Assembly: GCA_021186555.1 (NCBI GenBank) | Contig: JAJKFL010000010.1 | Span: 26,000,840-26,064,839, forward strand | Reading direction: 5' to 3' | Length of the DNA stretch: 64,000 nucleotides | Source: Reticulitermes speratus | Lineage: Eukaryota > Arthropoda > Insecta > Blattodea > Rhinotermitidae | Shown: positions 12,661 to 23,186 of the stretch, in pieces | How the letters are laid out: every line of letters begins with the position of its first letter | Numbering within the stretch: position 1 is the stretch's first letter | Made by a program: the position numbers and the translations under genes | Notes under the pieces: generated by a model | What the model was told of the DNA's origin: nothing | Databases searched by the model: none | Seen by the model: only the letters and a program-made list of their open reading frames with translations

Positions 12661-12769
12661 TGTCTTAACGTCTAACTGCTTGAGTCACAGTCATTCATGG
12701 GAAAATAAAGTTTCCTGAACTACTCAAGAAATTTCCTGCTTTCTATGGATCCTGAAAGCTCATTACCGT

Positions 12770-13030
12770 GTAAAAACAGACAGCTAATTTTTTCTATCCT
12801 GAGCCAGATTAATCCACTCCATGCCCTCCCATCCCATTCATTTTAAAGTACACTTTAACATTATCCTCCCATTTACCACTAGTTCATCCAACTGGTTTTC
12901 TTTCCTTCAGTTTTCCCAGCCAATGTCTACTATGTATTTCTCGTCTCCATCATACATGCTACATGCACGACCCATTTCATCCTCGTTCATTTCGCAAGTT
13001 CGACATGCCTCATAGTGCTGTTGCTTATAT
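12770..13030 (-). pseudogene. Decayed retroelement 3'-end remnant
   Basis: On the minus strand the sequence spells fragments such as MGRACSMYDGDEKY and, in a shifted frame, GMEWINLAQDRK. These resemble a 3' segment common to insect LINE copies (an ..WI(D/N)LAQDR.. block). Several stops and frameshifts are present. A matching copy lies at about 54800-55075, so it belongs to the composite block. The family assignment rests on memory of the motif. Confidence 0.4.
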
Positions 13031-13320
13031 TAAATGTAATCGCACTGAATGACGCTAGCGCCGCCCACAGGCCACACTTGTGACGCTTCATGACGCACTA
13101 CGACGTGCAGCACTAAGCTTGCAGTGCGTTAGCAGTGCGTAAGATTATATAGGTAGGCTGCGTTAAACAGAAGCAGCCTGTTTATTGGCTGTTTTGTTGT
13201 GTCATTTTGTGACGCTGTATCTGTTACTGGTGTTATGTACCGTCACATTAAATGGTAGAATTACCATGTACGGAGAATATCGTTGTTCTGTGAGATCAGC
13301 ACGGCTTTGTCAAATTTGAT

Positions 13321-13570
13321 GTCTCGAGGTCAGTACAGTGACTGTGCTACACGATAGGGGTTCATGGTTTGAATCCCAGCAGTGGCAAGAGAATAATTTT
13401 TCATATTTTCCAAATCAACTCTGGAATCTTTGGAGGTCTTGTTTCAGTGTGTAAATGAGGTTTTGTCATTGGCACGAATTGACCTCACACTTCACATATT
13501 GGCGAGGTTGAGAAAGAGTGGAGTTGTGCCTTATCATCTCCATACGCCCTTATGGTTCGTACAGTGTCAG
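13321..13570 (+). mobile_element. Probable tRNA-derived SINE, copy 1
   Basis: GGTTTGAATCCC (13366-13377) resembles an internal pol III B box, preceded about 45 bp earlier by an AGGTCAGTAC segment in the D-loop position. The body includes AATTGACC..CACA, GGCGAGGTTGAGAAAGAG and a CCCTTATGG word. The same order occurs at 21851-22105 and 55346-55595. Its 3' half also occurs alone at 40905-41000 inside a LINE, which supports a dispersed element. Confidence 0.45.
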
Positions 13571-14045
13571 AACTACCCTTGTTCCCCACTGTGTTCAATG
13601 TGACGGTGATGAAACCAAAAATCCCACATGTCGGTGTTCACGACACGCTGGCTGCTTGAGTAGCTGGAATGCAGACACTGGCTGAGTGTCAGTGTCAAGG
13701 ACATCGGCCTTGAGCGGCTTGTCAGTAGGTCTTTTGTTTAACGAAATTGACAGTGAGACATAGAGGGCAATGTTGTCGGTGGAGGTGAAGGAAACACAAC
13801 TGTCAGGACACATGCAGCTGGAACGTCGTCTTTAAACAAGTAACAAGCTGCATCATTTGCAGTGCTTCACAATTTATTCAGTACAGTGTGCATAAGAATG
13901 TATACATTGTGCTAATTGTGCGTAGGAAAGTTTACAGTGCGTTACAACAGTGTGTTTACATCCACAAACAACAGTTTGCCGTCGTTCAAACCAAGTGCAG
14001 CGCTCGGTCAGTGCGACACTTGTGCTGTGCCTTGCAGACAGTTAG
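13571..14045. repeat. Pre-E spacer, copy 1
   Basis: Non-coding sequence also found at 22106-22565 and 55596-56090, ending in the conserved CTTGCAGACAGTTAGAC that precedes array E in all three blocks. Confidence 0.75.
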
Positions 14046-14548
14046 ACGTGTTGTGTTGTGGCGGTACTGACAGCTGACTGCTTGCTGGTGTGGTGCTGAA
14101 GGCTGACACGAGTTGTGTTGTGGCGGTACTGACAGCTGACTGCTTGCTGGTGTGGTGCTGAAGGCTGACACGTGTTGTGTTGTGGCGGTACTGACAGCTG
14201 ACTGCTTGCTGGTGTGACGCTGAAGGCTGACACGTGTTGTGTTGTGGCGGTACTGACAGCTGACTGCTTGCTGGTGTGACGCTGAAGGCTGACACGAGTT
14301 GTGTTGTGGCGGTACTTGACAGCTGACTGCTTGCTGATGTGACGCTGAAGGCTGACACGAGTTGTGTTGTGGCGGTACTTGACAGCTGACTGCTTGCTGA
14401 TGTGACGCTGAAGGCTGACACGAGTTGTGTTGTGGCGGTACTGACAGCTGACTGCTTGCTGGTGTGGTGCTGAAGGCTGACACGAGTTGTGTTGTGGCGG
14501 TACTTGACAGCTGACTGCTTGCTGATGTGGTGCTGAAGGCTGACACGA
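14046..14548. repeat. Tandem array E, about 62-bp unit, 8 copies
   Basis: The unit joins TTGTGTTGTGGCGGTACTGA, CAGCTGACTGCTTGCTG and GCTGAAGGCTGACACGA. A one-base difference (ACTGACAG or ACTTGACAG) and GGTGTGG/GATGTGAC variants define subtypes. Minus-strand frames of up to 207 codons pass through it only because unit lengths happen to keep phase. Confidence 0.95.
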
Positions 14549-14607
14549 CGGCACTGTACGAGATTTGTCCGGGAACAGAGCGATGTGGTGGGTCATATAG
14601 GGGAGAC

Positions 14608-14778
14608 ATGTCGGTAGTTTCGGTAGGAGCGGACGATCACAATCCTACAGGTAACCCAGTAGGAACTCAACCTTCCTCAATTGGCCCCAAAACTCCATCA
14701 AGGAGGGATCCAAAAAGACCGCCGAGTTCTAGTAGAGGCGCGCTGCTGCCGATATCTGTAAATAAATGCAATTTGTGA
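14608..14778 (+). CDS. Candidate small ORF with variable centre, copy 1
   Basis: The frame opens with MSVVSVGA and closes with GALLPISVNKCNL before TGA. It stays open upstream to 14527, inside array E. The two ends are shared with copies at 22876 and 56399, while the central 100 bp differ strongly; here they are rich in proline, serine and basic residues. The ATG-to-GGCGCGCTG distance is 129, 138 and 159 bp in the three copies, all multiples of three. AATAAA overlaps the last codons and a GT-rich stretch follows, so a transcript end is conceivable. No family is recognised. It may be non-coding. Confidence 0.3.
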   Translation: MSVVSVGADDHNPTGNPVGTQPSSIGPKTPSRRDPKRPPSSSRGALLPISVNKCNL

Positions 14779-14827
14779 TGCTGTTACATGCAGTGTGAAC
14801 AGTTGTTGTGCTGAGCAGAGATATAGT

Positions 14828-14892
14828 TACAAGATAGTGACAGGATAGTGACAGGATAGTGACAGGATAGTGACAGGATAGTGACAGGATGG
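14828..14892. repeat. 11-bp repeat, about 5 copies
   Basis: The unit GATAGTGACAG is repeated. The same short array follows the variable frame in the other two blocks (23100-23185 and 56650-56695) with different copy number. Confidence 0.95.
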
Positions 14893-15879
14893 TGGAAAAG
14901 TTATGAAAAAGTATTCAGTGTCATTTGGACACTTTCTTACTGCTGTCAGTAAACAGCATTTTGTGTCAGTGAAGAGGAAACAAATCCAAAAATGTCGATA
15001 TACAAATTCGATGGAAATGTACAGCTTGGAACAAATTTGTCGTGGCTGGATTGATAAGGTACAAATTTGCTTAAGCAAAGGCGAAGGCATATTGTGTACC
15101 GATTTGTATGGTCCAGGAAAGGGGAAACTGGGAGGGGGGGCATTGTGAACGTGAGAGTGGGCCATTGGTTGGTGTAGTATGTGGGGGACTTTTGGCTATC
15201 TGGAAAGTTTGTAGCTGGAAAAGAAGGAATAGCTCCACGAGTTGATGTGGTCATTTTTTTCTTGTTTCGATTTTTTCAAAATAATTAGAATGTCTAATGC
15301 ACATGCAAATGTATCATATTAGTATATAAGCTACATATAATTTAGCCACAATTATAAGACCTGTATAGACAGTAAGTGCCCAGTTCAGATAGCACATATA
15401 CTTGACATCGAAACACAACTGTGACAACTGTCAACACAAACACTAACACAGACACTGTAATGACACGTTACAGGAATGTGTGTAGGTTATAAAATGCAAT
15501 TGTGTCACTTGTCATAAAGAGTACAGTCGTAAGGTTTGTAAACTTACGTTGACGTGTGCACAGGCAGATACGAATGACAGTGATAATAAAACTGTACAAC
15601 ACAGTTTTCAAATTATGTCCGTTGTAATCTGCAGGGTCACAGTTACCAAATGTTTCACAAAAAAACTATATAACTAAAGAAGAACGTATAATGTTAATTC
15701 AATATATACAAAGATATCCCTGCAGAAGACAACAGCTGTCGGTGTCAAAACGTACCAAACACCAGATGGTGCAGCAAACATCGTGTGCATTGCATTGTGG
15801 TCTGACGGAAGGACAGGACAATTGATACATTTACATGTGACATGTGCTAATGGCAGAACAGCAAACGGTATTGTGTGGT
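14893..15879. repeat. E-F spacer, copy 1
   Basis: Non-coding spacer also present at 56696-57673 and, for its first two thirds, at 23186-23725. It contains a G-run (near 15128) that varies in length between copies. No gene was seen. Confidence 0.75.
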
Positions 15880-18041
15880 ACACAGCAGTGATGTGTCTAC
15901 TGCTGAGTGGCACACAGAGTATTGTACATGTACAATACAGTGATGTGTCTACTGCTGAGTGGCACACAGAGTACTGTACGTGTACACTACAGTGATGTGT
16001 TTACTGATGAGTGGCCCACAGAGTACTGTACGTGTACACTACTGTGATGTGTCTACTGCTGAGTGGCACATAGTGTACTGTACGTGTACACTGCAGTGAT
16101 GTGTCTACTGCTGAGTGGCACATAGTGTACTGTAGTGTAAACTACAGTGATGTGTGTACTGCTGAGTGGCACATAGTGTACTGTACGTGTACACTGCAGT
16201 GATGTGTCTACTGCTGAGTGGCACATAGTGTACTGTACGTGTACACAGCAGTGATGTGTCTACTGCTGAGTGGCACAAAGAGTACTGTACGTGTACACTA
16301 CAGTGATGTGTCAACTGCTGAGTGGCACACAGAGTACTGTACGTGAACACTACAGTGATGTGTCTACTGCTGAGTGGCACACAGAGTAATGTACGTGAAC
16401 ACTACAGTGATGTGTCTACTGCTGAGTGGCACACAGAGTACTGTACGTGTACACTACAGTGATGTGTCTACTGCTGTGTGGCACAAAGAGTACTGTACGT
16501 GTACACTACAGTGATGTGTCTACTGCTGAGTGGCACATAGTGTACTTTACGTGTACACTAAAGTGATGTGTCTATTGCTAAGTGGCACAAAGAGTATTGT
16601 ACGTGTACACTACAGTGATGTGGGTACTGCTGGGTTGCACACAGAGTACTGTACGTGTACACTACAGTCATGTGTCTACTGCTGAGTGGCACACAGAGTA
16701 CTGTACATGTACAATACAGTGATGTGTCTACTGCTGTGTGGCACACAGATTACTTTACGTGTACACTACAGTGATGTGTCTACTGCTGATCGCACACAGA
16801 GTACTGTACGTGTACACGAAAGTGATGTGTCTACTGCTGAGTGGCACAAAGAGTACTGTACGTGTACACTACAATAATGTGTCTACTGCTGAGTGGCACA
16901 CAGAGTACTGTACATGTACACTACAGTGATATGTCTACTGCTGAGTGGCACAAAGAGTACTGTACGTGTACACTACAGTGATGTGTCTGCTGCTGAGTGG
17001 CACACAGAGTACTGTACGTGTACACTTCAGTGATGTGTCTACTGCTGAGTGGCACACAGATTACTGTACGTGTACACTACAGTGATGTGTCTACTGCTGA
17101 GTGGCACAAAGAGTACTGTACATGTTAACTACAGTGATATGTCTACTGCTGAGTGGCACACAGAGTACTGTACGTGTACACTACAGTGATGTGTGTACTG
17201 CTGAGTTGCACACAGAGTACTGTACGTGTACACTACAGTGATGTGTGTACTGCTGTGTGGCACACAGATTACTGTACGTGTACACTACAGTGATGTTTCT
17301 ACTGATGTGTGGCACATGGAGTACTGTACGTGTACACTACAGTGATGTGTTTACTGCTGTGTAGCACACAGAGTACTGTACATGTACACTACAGTGATGT
17401 GTCTACTGCTGCGTGGCACACAGTGTACTGTACGTGTACACTACAGTGATGTGTCTACTGCTGAGTGGCACACAGAGTACTGTACATGTACCCTTCAGTG
17501 ATGTGTCTACTGCTGAGTGGCACACAGAGTACTGTACGTGTACACTACAGTGATGTGTCTACTGCTGAGTGGCACATAGTGTACTGTACGTGTACACTAC
17601 AGTGATGTGTCTACTGCTGAGTGGCACATAGTGTACTGTACGTGTACACTAAAGTGATGTGTCTACTGCTGAGTGGCACACAGATTACTGTACGTGTACA
17701 CTACATTAATGTGTCTACTGCTGAGTGGCACACAGATTACTGTACGTGTACACTACATTAATGTGTCTACTGCTGAGTGGCACACAGATTACTGTACGTG
17801 TACACTACATTAATGTGTCTACTGCTGAGTGGCACACAGATTACTGTACGTGTACACTACAGTGATGTGTGTACTGCTTAGTGGCACACAGACTACTGTA
17901 CGTGTACACTACAGTGATGTGTGTACTGCTTAGTGGCACACAGACTACTGTACGTGTACACTACAGTGATGTGTCTACTGCTGAGTGGCACATAGTGTAC
18001 TGTACGTGTACACTACAGTGATGTGTCTATTGCTGAGTGGC
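15880..18041. repeat. Tandem array F, 52-bp unit, about 41 copies
   Basis: The unit joins AGTGATGTGTCTACTGCTGA, GTGGCACACAGAGTACTGTA and CGTGTACACTAC, with many single-base variants (TAGTGTACT, AAAGAGTACT, CAGATTACT). Local runs of one variant, for example the TTAATGTGTC units at 17704-17830, show recent local duplication. Confidence 0.95.
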
Positions 18042-19580
18042 AATTGAAGATGCAGAAGTACAAACGTTACGCTATATACATAGCAATAGCACAAATAGTA
18101 TTTCACAATTGCTCATTGTATAGTCAAAACAAACAAAGCACATCTAACTGTGACTATCGACTGACAAACACAGCCTGCTGTTTATACTGCCCGCTGAGCT
18201 GAACAATGTTACACTTCAGTTCCGCAGTTCTAACGTCGGTACGTCACACGTCGGATTGCGCGGTCGATTTTAACAGCAATCTCACTGTCACAGGACCTGC
18301 TCCTTCCCAGTCCTACGCTGTAATGTTGCGGTGCGCTTTACACTGTGTTCTGTATATATATGTATATATATGACAGGATGGACAGACTGCATGACATTGT
18401 CACTCCACATAACCCCGCGCTGAACAGCGATCTCTGCATGCTACACAGCCTAGCAGCGCCAATCATATCATATCCGGTAGCTTCAGTAACAGCAGTCGGA
18501 CTGACCTTCAGTAACTGCAGTCGGACTGCCCTTCAGTAACTGCAGTCGGACTGACCTTCAGACAACAAATCGAAATTCAGGAATCTGAGTGATGCTTTTT
18601 GGTTGTCTCACAAACCGGAAGATCTGCATTTGTTTGAGCGGATGTGACGTCACTGCGTGGTTTTTCGTAGGGATTTGGTTTTCGAGGAACTTCGTTTGTA
18701 CTATTGTACATCCTTACGGACACATTTAAGTGTACAACTTTGTGCTATGCTGTACACACGTAATCATAAGCCGGTGATTTGTGTCGCCAAGCCAAGTTTG
18801 GGAATTCGGTATAGCGAGACCGCTTTACGTCTTACAGCTTCAAAGTGTCTATCGTCGATATCAACAGACAATGGACGGTATATCCCGCTGTGACGTAGCT
18901 CTCTTGGCAGTGTCCTCGCCTACTCTTTTTGTTGACCGTCAGACGTTACACATTTGTATAATCGCAATGTTCGTTTTTGTCTAGTTCTAAAACCGTGATA
19001 CAAATCATTTATACAATTAGTCAGTGTTTCTAGATGTCTATAGATGATTAATTTCTGTATTAGATCGCGAAAGAAATGTCTTGAATTCTACATAAACACC
19101 GGTGTTAAGAATGTGCGACCGAACTGTCAATGACAACAACTAAACACACAAAAGCTTGCTACATTACAATTATTATTCCCACACTTTGAGCCACGTGCAA
19201 ACATTTGCCGTTACATTGAAGGTCCCAATATTTGGGCAATATCGTGCATCGAACTTGCATTGGGCATGCTACGAAAATAACAAAGCTGAAATGAATCATT
19301 CCGCAAGTGTCCATATTCGTTATAAATATTGACGTTACAACTGACAGGCCTGCTGTCGTTTTCTTGTTCTCTGCATAAAGTATTTCTTGTTTGTTTAGCG
19401 TGAAACCTAAATAGGTCTGTTGGCTTTCCTGTTAGAATGTTCCATAACAGCAAATAACTTGACTGAGGCCGCTCAAAGCAGTTCCAATCGTGTTGTGTGC
19501 CTGACTTCCGCCTGTCTCTGCACTCTCACATTACTCCGAATGTACTTGTGACGTAAGGTAAGCAGAGAGCAGCGCTTGTC
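18042..19580. other. F-G spacer, no gene recognised
   Basis: A stretch without convincing genes. A segment at about 18560-18900 recurs inverted at 63530-63862; its frame differs there by both silent and replacement changes, so it reads as spacer DNA. An AT-rich TATATATATG run lies at 18351-18372. Confidence 0.6.
18478..18556. repeat. Tandem array H, 25-bp unit, 3 copies
   Basis: CTTCAGTAACTGCAGTCGGA followed by CTGAC is repeated with small changes. It is expanded and inverted at 63863-64000. Confidence 0.9.
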
Positions 19581-19874
19581 AGCGTAGGTTGTCACTGTGT
19601 TATTAGCACCAGAATTAATGTGACATGAGTGACTAGATTACTGGAGAAAGTACGCGGAACCTGAAGGGAAACATTTAGAGGGAAATATGGAGAGACTTGT
19701 CCGTAGGAACCGTGATTGCTGCCTCAATGTCGGGTGTAGTTTGTCACAAATTCGTATCAATAAGTACTCGGTCCACAACCTTATAACCATTGTCTCAACA
19801 GTCATACACAGACATGATGACGAAGTGCAGGGCTCGAAATTCAGGAAGGGAATTAGTCAGAGCTCAATAACGCA
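19581..19874. repeat. Pre-G spacer, copy 1
   Basis: Matches 28930-29214 with scattered substitutions. It starts GTCACTGTGTTATTAGCA in both copies and leads into array G in both. Confidence 0.85.
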
Positions 19875-20088
19875 GACAGTCAACACGATGCACTGTACAC
19901 AGTACACGGATGTGCACGGTCCATATAAGACAGTCAACACGATGCACTGTACACAGTACACGGATGTGCACGGTCCATATAAGACAGTCAACACGATGCA
20001 CTGTACACAGTACACGGATGCTGCATGGTCCATATAAGACAGTCAACACGATGCACTGTACACAGTACACGGATGCTGCATGGTTCGT
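19875..20088. repeat. Tandem array G, 54-bp unit, 4 copies
   Basis: The unit joins GACAGTCAACACGATGCACT, GTACACAGTACACGGATGTG and CACGGTCCATATAA. Two units carry GTGCAC, two GCTGCATG. The same flanks enclose about 109 units at 29215-35134. Confidence 0.95.
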
Positions 20089-20207
20089 GGTGCTGGTGTG
20101 ACCTAGATTGTACGGCTGCTGAAACTGTGAAGATGGAAGAAGTGTGTCCGACAGTGTATTTTCAAACAAGAAATTCGCGTATCTGTCGGCATTTTGGAAT
20201 TCGTAAG

Positions 20208-21490
20208 TCATAATTAATAGCAGTCGTTGGCATAATTGATAGGTGTGCCGGGATTTGGTCCCAGCACCCTCTGCGAGAATCGAACCTTGGACTTTCGACG
20301 TCGCATCACTCCCTCCTACTTGATTCCTTCCATTTCCCCTCCTGTCCCGAGTTTACTTCCTACCTGCGTATGATTGAGGTAATCACTCTGATCCTAGCCG
20401 TCTTCAAGTTTGGTACAAATTTCGTCTCAGCCATGGGGGCTAAATTCCGTCTGGCGGTGAGCTGGACGGTTGGAGTCCCTTGGCGGTCGTCGTGGTCCCA
20501 GGTGTTTGGTTTTGTTGGGTTTAGCCCCACGACGACGCCAAGGTAACTTTAGTTTGGTATGTATGGAGACAAGTAATTGCTTGGTCAGTCTCACGTTTGG
20601 TATCTTTTGTAACTTTGTATATGATTGTGTTTAGTGTATCTTATTTAATTTGTGTGTTACAATATATGATTTCTTTGGTATATTGTATGTTTGTTGTGTG
20701 CGCCAAACGGCTTATCTGCGGGGCCAAGCATAGTAAAGCAGATATAGCAGAGAGGGGTAGGGCAGCCGTGATTTATCTAGGGGGCACCAAAAAAGAGCAC
20801 CCCCGTGGCATAGGTTAATTGAATTGGAAGACGCCTTGGAATGGAATAAATGTGGAAGAAACTAAGGTAATGAGAATTGCAAGGCAACCGTCCGTAATAA
20901 CAATTATGTTTATTTCCATTATTTGGGTAGCACTATACCAAATGATGCAAGGCGTACATGTGAAAATAAATCCACAATTGTCATGGTAAAAGCAGCATTC
21001 AACAACAAGAGGAGTCTTTTCAAAAGCAAATTGGACTTAAATTTAAGGAAGAAAGTAGTGAAGTGCTACATTTGGAGCATAGCTTTGTGTGGTGCTGAAA
21101 CGTGGACACTTGGGAAAGTAGATCGGAAGTATCTGGAAAGTTTTGATATGTGGTGCTGGAGAAGAATGGAGAAGATCAGTTGGACCGATCGTGTGAGAAA
21201 TGAAGAAGTATTACACAGAGTGAAGGAGGAGAGGAATATCGTACATACTATAAAAAGAAGAAAGGCTAACTGGATTGGTCACATCTTGCGTAGAAACTGC
21301 CTTCTGAAACACGTGATTGAAGGAAAGTTAGAGGGAAGGATAGAAATGACGGGAAGACGAGGAAGAAGACGTAAGTAGCTACTGGATGACCTTAAGGAAA
21401 AGAGAAGATACTGTAAATTGAAAGAGGTAGGACTAGTTCGCACTGTGTGGTGACCTCGCTTTGGAAGAAGCTATTGACGTGTCGTAAGAC
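20208..21490 (+). pseudogene. 5'-truncated RTE LINE fragment (C-terminal RT region), split by an insertion
   Basis: Coding-like sequence starts at about 20208 (codons resembling ..IIDRLIEL..), is interrupted at 20244-20810 by another element, and resumes to 21490. The longest intact part, 20923-21378, includes the GAETWTL, MWCWRRMEK, WIGHILRRNCLL and GRRGRRRK blocks typical of the RTE/BovB (CFDP2-like) C-terminus. There is no catalytic YADD segment. A stop follows GRRGRRRK. The fragment is joined to array G on its left and to the pre-B spacer on its right, as at 35255-41820. Confidence 0.8.
20244..20810. mobile_element. 567-bp TG...CA insertion (solo-LTR-like) with target duplication
   Basis: The paralogous locus at 35280-35300 reads straight through GATAGGTTAATTG. 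Here the same site is split, with TAGG (up to ATAGGT) on both sides. Taking TAGG as a 4-bp duplication gives an element beginning TGTGCC and ending GTGGCA, as expected of a Gypsy- or BEL-type solo LTR. It encodes nothing obvious. A strong 17-bp hairpin (20478-20495 with 20527-20543) lies inside. A non-autonomous DNA element is the alternative. Confidence 0.7.
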
Positions 21491-21744
21491 ATACTGCAGA
21501 ATGAAATGAATGTCTGGCATGTATACCGAAAGATCGCTAACATGTAAACCTTTGGTGATATTTGGAACTGAATTTATTTCCTCTCTCATAAGGAAAACAT
21601 AATGTTTCATTTATAATTACTAGCCAAATGACGGTGTTACTGGTACAGTCCTGTATGTTACGAAATTGTAACACGTCAGTTTGCAGTGTTGCAGGATGCA
21701 GCTTGTCATGCTAATGACGCAGCACGTGGCTCTGCAGTTGACGT
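21491..21744. repeat. Pre-B spacer, copy 2, ending at a deletion junction
   Basis: Matches 2999-3225, but at about 21740, instead of entering array B, it jumps into sequence equivalent to 13210. Everything between (arrays B, C, D and spacers, about 10 kb in copy 1) is absent. Confidence 0.85.
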
Positions 21745-22565
21745 TATGACGCCGTGTCTGTTACTGGTGTTATGTACCGTCACATTAAATGGTAGCATAA
21801 TCATGTATGATGAATATCGTTGTTCTGTGAGATTAGCACTGCTTATTCAAATTTGATGTCTCAAGGTCAGTACAGTTACTTTGCTACACGATGGGGGATT
21901 CGTGGTTCGAATCCCAGCAGTAGCAAAACATTCCTTTTTTTATACAGTTCCTGACCGGCTTTGGCGCCATTAAGGGCCCTGTTTCAGTGTGTAAAGGGGT
22001 TTTTGCCCTGGGCGCGAAATTGACCACACACCTTCATATATTAGCGAGGTTGAGAAAAAGCGGAGTTGTGCCTTATCACCTCTATACGCCCTCGTGGCTT
22101 GTACCGCACTGTGTTCATTGTGACGGTGATGAATCCAAAAATCCCACATGTCCGTGATCGCGACACACTGGCTGCTTGAGGAGCTAGAATGCAGACACTG
22201 GCTGTGTGTCAGTGTCAAGGACATCGGCCTTGAGCGACTTGTCAGTGGGTCTTTTGTTTAACGAAATTGACAGTGAGACACAGAGGGCAGGGTTTTCGGT
22301 GGAGGTGAAGGAAACACAACTGTCAGGACACATGCAGCTGGAACGTCGTCTTTAAATAAGTAACAAGCTGCATCATTTGCAGTGCTTCACAATTTATTCA
22401 GTGCAGTGTGCATGAGAATGTATACATTGTGCTAATTGTGCGTAGTAAAGTTTACAGTGCGTTACAACAGTGTGTTTACATCCACAAACAACAGTTTGCC
22501 GTCGTTCAAACCAAGTGCAGCGCTCGGTCAGTGCGACACTTGTGCTGTGCCTTGCAGACAGTTAG
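21745..22565. repeat. Pre-E spacer with SINE-like element, copy 2
   Basis: Equivalent to 13210-14045. A B-box-like GGTTCGAATCCC lies at 21904-21915, the best preserved of the three copies. Confidence 0.7.
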
Positions 22566-22815
22566 ACATGTTGTGTTGTGGCGGTACTTGACAGCTGACT
22601 GCTTGCTGGTGTGATGCTGAAGGCTGACACGAGTTGTGTTGTGGCGGTACTGACAGCTGACTGCTTGCTGTGTGATGCTGAAGGCTGACACGAGTTGTGT
22701 TGTGGCCGTACTGACAGCTGACTGCTTGCTGGTGTGATGCTGAAGGCTGACACGTGTTGTGTTGTGGCGGTACTTGACAGCTGACTGCTTGCTGTGTGAT
22801 GCTGAAGGCTGACAC
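22566..22815. repeat. Tandem array E, 4 copies
   Basis: Same unit as 14046-14548, in the same flanks, with half the copy number. One unit carries GGCCGTACTG instead of GGCGGTACTG. Confidence 0.93.
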
Positions 22816-22875
22816 GACGGCACTGTACGAGATTTGTGGGGAACAGAGCGATGTGGTGGGTCAGATAGGGGAGAT

Positions 22876-23076
22876 ATGTCGGTAGTTTCGGTAGCAGCAG
22901 TTGATTACTTCCCTACTATGGGTAACTCAGTAAGTAGACCTCCAACTGGAACCTCGCTCACGATTGGTCCAACGATTGGTAGACCGCCGAGAAGACCGCC
23001 GAGTTGTGGTTCAGGCGCGCTGCTGCCGATATCTGTAAAGAAATGCCAATTTGTAATGCTGTTACATGCAGTGTGA
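22876..23076 (+). CDS. Candidate small ORF with variable centre, copy 2
   Basis: It opens MSVVSVAA, has a distinct glycine-, proline- and threonine-rich centre with a repeated RPPRRPPS-like end, and closes with GALLPISVKKC. The usual stop has been lost by an indel after KKC, so it runs on to 23076. Upstream the frame extends to 22834. The AATAAA found in the other two copies is AAAGAAA here. Confidence 0.25.
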   Translation: MSVVSVAAVDYFPTMGNSVSRPPTGTSLTIGPTIGRPPRRPPSCGSGALLPISVKKCQFVMLLHAV

Positions 23077-23096
23077 ACAGTTGTTGTGCTGGGCAG

Positions 23097-23186
23097 AGAT
23101 ATAGTTACAGGATAGTGACAGGATAGTGACAGGATAGTGACAGGATGGTGACAGGATAGTGACAGGATAGTGACAGGATAGAGAAA
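23097..23186. repeat. 11-bp repeat, about 7 copies
   Basis: The unit GATAGTGACAG, one copy reading GATGGTGACAG. Confidence 0.93.

Larger units (their letters stand above)
10765..12726. other. D-E spacer, left part, with 1.7 kb absent from copy 3
   Basis: The first 290 bp match 54455-54745. From about 11055 to 12725 no counterpart exists in copy 3, which rejoins homology near 12727/54755. I see no coding sequence here. Small repeats inside are listed separately. Confidence 0.65.

Noticed and set aside
13986-14609. 207-codon minus frame over array E as a serine/glutamine-rich protein
   Set aside because: Three overlapping frames are open at once across the same repeat; no start context or non-repetitive sequence supports one.
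18351-18372. TATATATATG run as a TATA box
   Set aside because: It is a short AT microsatellite with no initiator or coding exon downstream.
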